From Marisa cornuarietis (taxonomy: Eukaryota > Mollusca > Gastropoda > Architaenioglossa > Ampullariidae), in contig SMMW01000622.1 of the NCBI GenBank assembly GCA_004794655.1, forward strand, positions 7,005,501 through 7,069,500: DNA of 64,000 nucleotides, written 5' to 3'. The notes under the pieces were generated by a model. The model saw only the letters and a program-made list of their open reading frames with translations, was not told where the DNA came from and did no database searches. Positions 35,780-46,538 of the stretch are shown here, in pieces (position 1 is the first letter of the stretch; every line of letters begins with the position of its first letter). The translations under genes and the position numbers were made by a program.

Positions 35780-35985
35780 CGTCAGAATTTCAATACACAG
35801 TTTTCACTGTATGATGGAACATTTTGAAGAAATCTAGGGCGGATGTTATTATGCTGTGAGCAGTGAAACAAAAGGTGGGTTTCATTCTCTGTGGACCCTA
35901 CACAAAATGGACAGTCATTTATATTATGAACGTTCTGGTTATGAATATAGCGGTTCTTGTGAATATTGATATCACTGACTCCCAA
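35780..35985 (-). mobile_element. LINE C-terminal zinc-knuckle fragment
   Basis: The minus frame reads FRLGVSDINIHKNRYIHNQN, NINDCPFCVGSTENETHLLF and HCSQHNNIRPRFLQN. The CPxC...H...C pattern after a short N/H-rich stretch is the cysteine-histidine motif that follows the RT/RNase H region in many invertebrate LINEs. It stops at 35782. A (CA)n/(CT)n microsatellite (35993-36031) adjoins the 5' side. Confidence 0.65.
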
Positions 35986-35991
35986 GCGAAA

Positions 35992-35992
<1 letters not shown>

Positions 35993-36030
<38 letters not shown>

Positions 36031-36031
36031 C
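35993..36031. repeat. Compound (GT)n(GA)n microsatellite
   Basis: Dinucleotide GT units followed directly by GA units. It creates spurious Ser-Leu and Thr-His frames on the minus strand. Confidence 0.9.
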
Positions 36032-37641
36032 GTTTGAACATGCGTTTCAGTTTCGAATCTGTTGAGAGCTGTTTCATCTGCACAGACCCTGGAGGTGTGA
36101 GCTCTCCTCCTTCGCGCACGGACCACGTCCCAAGTGCACAGCTAAACGTAACATGCCAGAGACAATACAAATACAGGAATGAACACGCTAGATACCGATA
36201 GACTTCTTCGAACACCTGTCGCACTTGCCAGCAGTGTGACCACATGAACGTGACCAGCTGTGAAATTACGAATTTCCACACTGCGCCAGCGTTGAGCGAA
36301 TAAATCTGGTGCCTTGTGGCAGGCGTGAATACAAAAGAGTCTGATTTCATGCTTGTTGATCTTGTTTCAGTCTTTCATGTCGTAGCTTTGTTATTTTGAG
36401 TGAGTGTGCGTGTGTATGTACGAGCGTACGCGCTAATTTGCATGCACATATAGGTATACATATCTTATTCTCTGTGCGTGGCGACGTCAGTACGTACCTT
36501 CAATAGAGTGTGGCGGAAAGTTTTTCAATTTTTTTTTTTGGGGGGGGGCGGAGCATCCGCTGTTGACTAAGCCAAGTAAAGCTTAGAAGAGAGAATTTCC
36601 AAACACAAAAAGTTCATGCTGTTAGGAATAACATTAGGCGAAATGAATTCTCTAATGCAAAGTGGCCCTTTCAACTGTGTTGGGGATTGAGGGTGACTTT
36701 TTGAAGTCTATTACTTATGGGTGCTGCCAACAAAGAAAACTTTTATCTTTGTTGTGGACAGAAATAGACGTAAGGACGTGTCTTTATACATCACAAAAGA
36801 GTGTACTTATCCGGCGTGCACAAAAGTCCAGGTGCATCCATAAATAATGCGATAAAAAGGACTGGGGTAAATAGCAACCTTCACACGTGACCAGAGGGTT
36901 CTTTCTTTTTTAAAGTTAGACGAGAAATGCCCCCCACGGCCCTTTCCAAATAAAATGGAAATTTTCTTAAAGGAACTCAAAATGCACTCGTTTATGGGTG
37001 CGGATTGATTTTTTCGTTCACTAGATACATATTATTCATGCTGTGTAGGTTTTGTTACTTTTTATCTGATTGTTATGATGTGATCGTTTAAGATCGTCTG
37101 GAGCACTATGAAGTAGTACCAGAAGAAACCAGCACCGGAAGCTTCTTTCTGGCGCAGTTGTCTATTGACTGAGGTAGGCCAATCATTCAAAGTAATAAAA
37201 AACTAATATCCACTACAGATAAGGTCTGTAAGTGCTTATACCACTTGCGTATGAGCGATAGGAACACTTTTGTAGCCCCACCTAGGCACTAACAAATGAA
37301 CAAGAAAACGATTTTATTTCAACGCGAGACTAGCAGTCGGAATAGCGACATCCGTAATCCGCCCCGCCCCGTTTCGATCCTTCAGGAACACTGTTCTTAT
37401 TTGACCACGTCAGCTCTAGTAAGTACGTGGCGTGGCAACCACGTGACAATGTAATGATATCCTGGTGAGATGTAATGGAAAAGATAGTTATGTTCTAGCA
37501 TTCACCATGTCTAAACTACGCTAATTTGGAATAAACCGGTTTACGGTATGCAAAAGAAAGAATCTATCACTTCTTGAAAAAGTACCCTTTTGGGGCTGAT
37601 ACATTTTGTCAGTTCTTTATACCCTTTGAGGTAGTAGCCCT
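36032..37641. other. Non-coding stretch, no gene seen
   Basis: Nothing recognisable. Poly-T/poly-G runs lie at about 36530-36548. Confidence 0.45.
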
Positions 37642-38108
37642 CAGGGCCGCCGAGAGCCAGCACTGGCCCCGGGGCAGACGATTTCTACTGGCCTCGCGAC
37701 AGACCTCTCCGGGCCCCTTGTATTTGTAATCGTAAATTATTTTCCAGTATATAATAATATTCTTACAATTTGATTGTCAATATCTACATTTCATTCAGTA
37801 ACATAACATAGACTGCAAACATTGGGACAAGTGCACTATAGGGTCTACATCACTACTTGAACATAAAGTTGTTTACACCTGAGTGGTTAGTAAATAAGGA
37901 AAACTGACGTTAAAGGATCAAACTTTTAGTATCCCGCTCCATAGAAAAAATACCCAGAGTGAAGAATGTTATGCAAACCTTTCTTTAAAGATAAGAAAAA
38001 GAAGAAGGAAAAAATCCATTGACGAATCACCAAGGCCGGGCCCCCTTTACAGCCGCGGGCCCGGGTACAACAGACCCCCTTGTCCCCCCCTCCCTCTCGT
38101 CAGGCCTG
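37642..38108 (+). mobile_element. hAT-type MITE, copy 3
   Basis: The longest and best-preserved copy (467 bases). It starts CAGGGCCGCCGAGAGCCAGC and ends CTCTCGTCAGGCCTG; the ends form an imperfect terminal inverted repeat of about 15 bases. The flanks GTAGCCCT (37634-37641) and ATAGCCCT (38109-38116) are an 8-bp target duplication with one mismatch. No open frame of note, so it would need a transposase from elsewhere. Confidence 0.85.
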
Positions 38109-38116
38109 ATAGCCCT

Positions 38117-41100
38117 GTATCGTACTTGACACCTAAAAATCCACAGCTAAGAGATTTTAATGATATGCCAGAACTTGAGTGAAACTGTTAAGGGGATAAA
38201 AAAAAAATATGAGCGTGAATTATAATTGCTCCTATGACAAGTCTCTCACGATTCAGTGCTGTCGAAATTGTTGTTGTGTTCGCCTTGTACCTGTATCCAC
38301 ATCTATTCTACTGGAGGTACCTGTATCCAGTAAATGCCCTCTACTGGGGACACATATATTAGTACAAAACGTGGAATTGTTTCTTCAATGTTAATCGTTT
38401 CTCCAATCAATCGCCTACAGAGAGAGGAAGAGAAAGAGAGAACGAAAGAATGACTTTATTGTTTAGGTTCGCGAAATGATATAATGTAGGTGTAAGTCCC
38501 ATATATATATATAAATTATTTACACAATTCAGAAAATATAAAGCCTTAAATAAACAGTCTTGAATATATGGTTACAATTTATATTGCTAAGTAGCATCGT
38601 TAACCCAATGATAAATAAATTAATAAATTAACTTCAGATTGCCGTTCACAACACTTGTATTATGATCCAGTCTTAAGAATGAGCCATTCCACATGTTTAT
38701 GTTGCATTTTCAGCTTTATGACTGCCGTTGGTACTGGCTTCTATTTCGTTTTCTTGTTCTTTTTTCGTTATATCATCACTGGTGAATTAGGTGCTGGTTT
38801 TTGCTCTGAAACAATACTGCATTTATTGGTTTATCGCTTCAGTTTTCCTCCCTTGTGTAATAATGACATTTTCTTCTGAACTTGTGAGCTCGGACTTTGA
38901 CCTGCTGTACCATCGACAACTTTTATCTACTGAGGACAGGTGCGGCAGCATGAACAGTACATTAACGACTTTCTGTCTCATGACATTTAAGCAACACAGT
39001 CCTGCGCAGTACCATGACTAATTCGTGTTTTTTTATGGTGTTGCTGCCGATAAAGTTACAGGACGTAGAGGGCGGCAATAACCTACTTGAGCAAGTTTTC
39101 CTTTGCGTGACTCGACCTCCATGATAAAAACACTCCCTACTTCTTACTCTCAAGTATAATCGACCATGCGTGAACGCATTAAAGGCTCTTCTTAACCGGG
39201 GCAAATGACGTCGAACGTTTGACTAAGTTATGAGAGACCAACACAGGAAACCATTGATTTTGGGGCGAGCGTTCAGGACATTGGAACTTTGGTCAAAATG
39301 CTAAGTCGAAACTTGTTTACCAGTACATTTGCCAATACATTTGCCAATACACTTACCAATACAACAGGGATCCTTGGATACTTTGGAGGTTTAACGCTTC
39401 GGTCCTTTACCTAGGACAGAGCGTCATTTAACACAATAAACAACTGTGCAGCTTGCAGTCATAGTTTCAAATTTGCTGTCTGTAATACATCGAAGCTTTA
39501 TTTTCGGCATGGTGACCATCAGAACGGTGTTCACGGTACTAGCCGTGTCTAGCCTCACTGGACACCTGTCACGTGTAACATTGACTCGTGCTTTGACTGT
39601 TCAATGCCTGCCATCCTTTCCTCTTCCTTATCCGTGTACAAGGTTCTCCATCCCACCCTTAGAGTTTTTTTTTAAAGTGCGGCTGAGGAGATCACTGTTC
39701 AACCGGGAAACGATGGAAATCAGCCCCAGCCACTCTGAAGACAGTACATTCCTTGTCCCCAGCCTTAGAGTCAAGACCGCGGGGATGGGGGGGGGGAATG
39801 CCCCTATACGTTGGCGCCATGGCAACGAACACGCAACATACTCGTGCAGACCATCGTGCTACGCCCCCCGGGGTAGGTATAAGGTGTTCCAGAGCGCTGA
39901 TGCACTTTAAAGTTCAACCCGATTGCAACATTATTTCTTTATGATCGGGTTAAGCTCCTTTAAAAATAATAATTCCCAAAATATGAGTACATAATGATCC
40001 TTAATTTTTAAGATATAAGCCTTCAAACATCGGCATTCTCACCTGCAACTAGGAAGGCGGGAAAAATTACTCTCTTATACTGAGTTCTCTCAAGTGATCG
40101 AAGTATTTGTAACAACGAATTTGCACGTCTTCGAGTGAAATGAAGAAACATCATTCAGGTTGTCGTGTTCAAGAAGCGATTTTGTTCGCCCAAAAAATGA
40201 AACAGCTGAATTTGGAATACAGCCCTACAGATTGGGACTTTATTTAGACGCTTCGACTGAAGTTAAAAAATAATAAATTGGTCCAAACTGAATTCATTCA
40301 ACAGACTGGTAAATCAATCAGATCAAAATTTAATGGGCAACAATAGTTACAACTGACTGCTGATAAGGATTTTTTTACAATTATAAATATAATGATAGTT
40401 TGAAACATGTTTATGTAAAAACGTATTTCTTCCTCATTTAGCTGCATGCAAAATTTTCTATTTACTTACTGATACTCGATCGCACGCGTTCCCGTTTAAG
40501 CTCCCTATAATATGTTTATCACCCTCAATTCTTTCCCCCCCTTTTTTTTTTTTAGCTGTTTCGAGCACGCACATCAATGGTGCCCTCACACTGTCAGTTG
40601 TTTTGAGCATTATGCTGGATAAAGATAGGACTGATGATGATGTGTTTGTGACTGTCACACGATGTTACTTGTAGACCAGACGGTGTAGAAACCGTCGATG
40701 TTGCATATCTGATGCTTGATCTACCAGCAGTCGTAGTTGGTTTTAACATCTCGTGCTTTTGTATAGTAAGCACTGCTGTAGGAATAAGATTTCTTCGATT
40801 TACTGAAAGTCTAAGACTTGCTTGCACTGTATAAGTGACTGGATAACAATCGATTTTGAAACGTTTTGAGCAAATTCATGAGTACGGTGTGGGGACCAAG
40901 TTCGCATGGCACGTTTGAACAAAGTTAATCCACTGGCGTTTGCTGCCATTATCTTTAGTATTTCCTTCATGAGTACAAACTAACTCCGTCTGAGTGTCGA
41001 AGAGAACATTCAGCAACAACACAATGTGTCCTAGTCAGTTTTCTTTTACCGAGGATTGCATCTTTTCTCTTCGACTTATGCTAGTGCAAATGGTGCTATT

Positions 41101-44100
41101 TTTAGAAATACGTTCGTTTCGTCACTTCCTGTTTTCTCGACAAATCCAGGTGTGCTTTAGAGAAAAATATCAATATAAAATCTTTCATGCCTCTCTGTCA
41201 TAAAAGACCACCGGAACATGTTTTTGTGATACTTTGTGCTCTGTTTCCAGCGCTTTTTGCTCAGCAACCGTTTGACCTTTAAAAGAATGCCCTTAAGTCG
41301 CTCTACAACAGCTTAAATAAGACTTGCTTGTGAAATTGACAACTTACTTACCTTCAGTCTCAAATAATTTTTAAAACTTTCTTTTACCTTTGTCACTATC
41401 GAATACAAATGGGTGTGTGTGTGGTCTCATTATTATTGATCCCCTCATCCAAACATAGAGTCTCATTGGCTCAGCATTATTGTAAGTAGTAGAGAGAAAA
41501 AAGACTTCGATAAGCAACAAGACTGAGCCTCCCTTCTCCGCGACATTTTCGCGGATTTTTTAACACTCGCACCCAGTCTCTCCACTCCCCTAACGCACTT
41601 CTCAGTACGAGCCAGCGCACTACACTAGCATTGTGTTTGAATGTCCCGGTGTATCTTATTGCGAAGATGTGGTGATGTCTGTTCAGATACCGTCATTGCT
41701 GAACCCCTGCAGCCAGTTTAGCTCTTACCGTCGTGCCTGAAATCACGCTGAAACTTTAAAAAAAAAATCTGCCTTACAAAGTGTTTTACAAAATATAGTT
41801 CGCCAGTTAACAGCTTACTTTAGACTATTACCACTAAGTAACGAATTATGCGATCACAGTTACCCCGGAGCTGCTAACTCACAGCCCTCGCTGGTCTAAA
41901 AGAGAACCTTGGAGGAAAGAACGAGAACAATAGGCAAAAATGTGACGTGTCGGTGGATGTACTGGTGAAGGGGATAATAGTTTGTTTCCCACGGGTACTA
42001 CATCTGCGACCACTTGACGTACTGTTCCATTGATTTGCTTTTGACGCGCTTCTAGTTTACAATATCTTTTAGTGCTTCGTGCGCTTCTCCACGTGAAGTG
42101 ACAATAGATTTGAGCATGCTGAACATTTATATGAGACTCTTCGAGTATAGACGGCTTAGTTTTACGATAGCAACTTATCCCTTTCATTCGTTGCTATGTT
42201 TTTGCTGTTGTCTAGGTAGAGATTTTTTTTCTAGTGGGTCATTTTCATTTTTATTGGCATTAAGATTTGGATTTATAAATATTACTCTTATTACTAGGTC
42301 TATTAAGGTGCAGTCATAAACGAGGGTGTCAAAAGAGAGCCTCAAGTTTAGGAAAGAGTGGCACTTTATAGAAAGTGTTCCATTTCTAAATATATCTAGG
42401 CCTATGTTACAAAAACGACAGGATTGTTTACATGCCTTGTTTTTAGAGTGTTAAGTCCTAATAAGAGCACGTAAGGGTCATAATGTCAACAAATTTACGC
42501 GTATATACCTACATTTAAATCTAAACCACTGTGTCCTTTACAAGGACATATTTTAACATTCTAAAAAACATTTAGACACGTAAAAAGAAGTACAGTTTTG
42601 GTAACAGAAAAGTGTGTAGAAATGGAAAACTCTTGGCTTATAGTGTAGTCACCTGTTCTTAGACCAGAAGTGAAAGACATACATGCAGGGGACTCACATA
42701 AGCACTGCGCCTGCTTCGCAACTCTTTCCCCAAAACACCTGGAACCGTGCAGGTGCACAACACAGCAATAGTCAGTGAGAGGCAGTCGTCTGAACTGTTT
42801 ATATTTTATAATCTGAAAATGCCCATAGCGTATGATCGTTTGCAGCGCATTGTGCACCTGGTACAGCCAGCCACTCGTCCTTGGTCTGACTGCAACCCGA
42901 CCACCATCGAGACGGCTGGCGGGACAAGCCACAGGTGAACCTAGCAAAGGTAACCCAAATCGAGCCGAAGCTGGTTACACAGCGACCCCTGCAGTTAGCG
43001 ATATCGAGTGCAATGGCGTAGTGCACTTTGTCCTAGATGTTTTAATTAAATGTGTGAGACCAAGCGAGAGAAGAGGAAGAGGAACAAACCAGAAGGAAAA
43101 AACCCGCGATCAGCCCAGTGCAACACCTGCTCAGGCACTGACCTAAACTTAATGGCACAAAAATTACCTCAAACACCTAATACTTCAAAATGCATCGCTC
43201 ATTACCCCACAGAGGTAACATTTGGGCTTCCGAATCGATGCGTCGGTCACAATCAGGCAGAAAATGCCTAGAAGGCACGCATAACCCCCAAAAGCGAGTT
43301 TGGTTGTAATTATAAATATATGCTGATTGGAAGAGTGGGTTTACATAAAAGGTGTCCATCAAACGCAGGGTTACCGATCGATTCGAGCATATGCCGATTC
43401 AACCACAACCATGAGTCTTTTCGACTTATCATCAATGTGACGATTGACTACGAAAACAAAGAAACTGTGACCTAGTTTATCTGTTTTGGTGTCGTGTTTA
43501 TACTTTAGACATAGCATTGTTACTTTTTCTTATGTTTAGTTACTTTATTGTTATCCTGCGCACGCATCTTTCATCTTTTGTTTGCGCGCGTTTCTGTATG
43601 TTTGTGTGTGTGACGTAGGAGGGAGATGTGTGTAGGGAAGAGGAGCGTATGTGACTGTGTTGATAGACTGCCAAGATAATTTATTTTTACTTTATTTGTT
43701 GCTATACAGATTTTTGATGATTTGGCAATCACATCACGGTGAAATTTAGATGCAGTCGGTAAATCAACTGCATATTTGTGTCTCGTTTGTTCATGTAATT
43801 AAAAAAATGTTTATTGTGTGGCAGTTTTGTGGATAGTGATTAATGTAGATCTTGCAACTTGGCTCATTTTCGCACTGATAAGGCTCTATGTGCCAACTGT
43901 TATTTCGAAATCAGTGTTTGATGTTGCAACTCTCATTTTTTAGGCTACTTTTCTAAAAGGCTATTGATAATAGTTAATATGTATAGCACAATATCTTAGC
44001 CAAAAGGCAAGCTTGTTGCGCTGAACAGGATCCACGAAATACACTGTAGTCACAAAGATTTAGAAGGAAGAACAATGCGAAGACTCGCTGAGTTCCGGCA

Positions 44101-44310
44101 ATAAAGGTGATCACTGCGGATTTTAACGATCACTGAAAAAAATGTTAGTGATATTAGAAGAAAACTGACACCAAATTGAGAAATCTTGAGAATATTAAGA
44201 AATTTTATCATGTTAAACAGCAAAACGGTGATCGTCACTTCAGTTTATACACTGCAACTCGAGGTCTTTGCCGAACATGTATTGGGAAGATGATAGCTAT
44301 CTGGACATGA
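38117..44310. other. Gene-poor stretch with one exon-like island
   Basis: No gene can be assembled. The only coding-like patch noticed is a 107-base minus-strand segment at 40669-40775 bounded by splice-like sites (reported as a finding). Other frames (39446-39910, 41879-42187, 42561-42947) show no recognisable domain. Three 12-base repeats of TTGCCAATACA type lie at about 39325-39363. Confidence 0.4.
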
Positions 44311-44370
44311 GTAATCTACCATGCTTGCAGATATACCCACATGGGTACATCTGCAAGTATTGTAGATTAC
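44311..44370. repeat. 60-nt near-perfect palindrome (hairpin)
   Basis: The left 30 bases (GTAATCTACCATGCTTGCAG and ATATACCCAC) are the inverse complement of the right 30 bases at 26 of 30 positions; one mismatch becomes a G-U pair in RNA. There is essentially no loop. It could be a small-RNA hairpin, a recent inverted duplication or a foldback element relic. No repeat of it was noticed elsewhere in the window. Confidence 0.75.
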
Positions 44371-44512
44371 TTTCTGTCGGCAAGGGAACTCATTACACAA
44401 CTAGAAGAACTGGCTGTTTGCCTGTTTTATATTTCAATGAGCAATACTCTTATGTTTACTGTCCTGTGGAAATTCGGGTAAAAATATTATGAAGTAGCAA
44501 CAACAGGGTGCA

Positions 44513-45010
44513 ATAATAATAATAATAATTAGTACATTTATATAGCGCCTTTCTCCAGCATCAGCCGGACTCAAAACGCTTTACATAGAGGTGCACGAGC
44601 ACACCTTTTTAAGGGAACATCTTCATGAATACACAAGCATGCAAGCAACATGGACAGCAGAAATAAAATAGATTGAGAGAGTACTTCAACCACCTTCAGA
44701 GGTAGACTCAAAGCCCCCACAATCGCAGAAAATGGAATCTCAGTCTGAAAACGACACACTGCTGACGCACAGATCCAAAAGCTATAAGCGAAATGGCGCA
44801 GACGGTAGAGTACAAAGAAAAAATCTAGAAAAAGAAGAAAAGTGTAGCAGACACAGAAATCAATCCAGGAACGTATGAAATGGCATCACAGATTCACAGA
44901 TCGATAGTAGACACAAAACTTGACAAAGATCAACAGCAATGACGAAGAGTGAGGGTGAGCTGTCACCCTCTAACCAGTTAGGTGAAGGGACATCGCTCTC
45001 TACATTACAA
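44513..45010 (-). mobile_element. Retroelement 3' tail region, repeat shared with 9838-10650
   Basis: In the minus direction it starts near GATGTCCCTTCACCTAACTG and ends AAAGCGTTTTGAG, GAGAAAGGCGCTATATAAAT and (ATT)n. It is an L2-type tail. The plus-oriented tail at 59345-59425 has nearly the same last 60 bases. Confidence 0.5.
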
Positions 45011-46379
45011 TGAAAGGCACCACCCATCAACCTACATAAGGAAACTATTTTAAAAAGACAATACTAAAGAGATCGAAATAGCATAAAAACATAAAAAAAT
45101 GACTGTATCAGACTTCTGGATGATGGTCAGAATAACAAACACTTTTCTTCTAAGCATTTTTTAAACCATCCTTTGACAATGGTGTGTGCGGTTGAACAGG
45201 CGTAGTGCGACTTAACATGCCTTGGAATACATTTTTTTGCATCTTGATATGGAATAAAATATAATTTATTTCCAGTTTTCGTATGAATTTATTAACAATC
45301 TTTTACATTGTTAAATCATCTCAAATATACTATATCATTCTGGAACTGTTCCACACACACAATTGTCTGATCGGCAATTGGACGAAGAGAAAGTTTAAAA
45401 GAAAACAACAAAAGATTATGCGAGCAAAGACATCTTCCCTGAGCAAAGATAAAATAAAATTATTATTAGTTCGGCATTGTCAGTAAAATTATATTCTCCA
45501 TTAAACTTTCATTAAAATGAATGGAAATCATGGACCTATATACTCAATCTATTATTTGGCTTCGCCTTCATTCGCCGTACCAAATGTGCTTTCCCAGATA
45601 ACATGAGTACGTTGTATGAACGTTACGGTAACGTTAGAAATATCAACCGTCAAACGTTGACATAGAGTTAGCATTGAACGTTACAAGTGAGTAATTTTGC
45701 TCATTTGAAAAGCCGTTGTATTAACGTTGCATTTAAACTTACAAGTAACCAAAGTTAACCAACCATTAACCCTCTACTAACGTTCTATTAGAGTTCGATT
45801 ACAACGTTGTATAAACGTTCCTTGTCAACTAACATTCTCTCCTGCAAAATCACAAAAACAAATCCATTCTGCTACTAGCATCACTTTATTATCCATAAAC
45901 ATATACAGTACACGTTATTAACTTCTCTGTGTACATCCAGAAAAACCAAAAGGCATTTTAGCAAGTATTAAATTGTTCCAAAACATTTTCATATTATGCC
46001 AACTAGCACAACAGTCTTTCTTTCTCAAAAAAATGCTTTTCAAGCTGTCTCAATATACGTATGAATGCCCAGGTATACTGATAACATTGTGAAACAAAAA
46101 TCTAAAAGGTATTAAATGTCATTCAGAAACTTAACAGTTCAAAAGCAACTCATTCTGTGGTATTTGTAAAGTACAAACTATTGTCCATAAGTTAATACAT
46201 GAGTTTTTAGATTCATGCATTTCTTTATAGTTCATTTATATCAAAGTAACGCTGCAAAATTGTACTAGTGTATTACAAAACATTTGAGCAATTTTTTTTA
46301 TCAGATGCATTTCACTTGCTATGCATCATCAAAGGCAGTTACTACTGGCATTTCAACCAAATGTAACATTTCAAAAGTA

Positions 46380-46538
46380 TATAACCTCGACTCCTAAAAA
46401 GTATAGAATTTGTATTATTTATATTGTAATGTTAATTACTGATGATTATTAAATGGGGTATATACCTCAACCCCTAAAAAGTACAGAATTTTTATTATTA
46501 AAATTGTAATGCAAACTGCTGACAATTATTTTGTGGGG
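46380..46538. repeat. Tandem duplication of about 80 bases over the end of the DUF4806 gene
   Basis: The unit 46380-46458 and the unit 46461-46538 share CTAAAAAGTA(T/C)AGAATTTNTATTATT and the flanking text in the same order. The stop codon (46498) and an AATAAA signal of the gene lie in the gene-proximal unit, so the 3' end seems to have been copied downstream. Confidence 0.75.

Noticed and set aside
35919..36350. 143-codon minus-strand frame
   Set aside because: Much of it is Ser-Leu/Thr-His repeat translated from the GT/GA microsatellite; only the neighbouring CPFC segment is meaningful.
42561..42947. 128-codon minus-strand frame that looked protein-like in its N-terminal part
   Set aside because: No family recognised, no splice or start context; composition compatible with chance.
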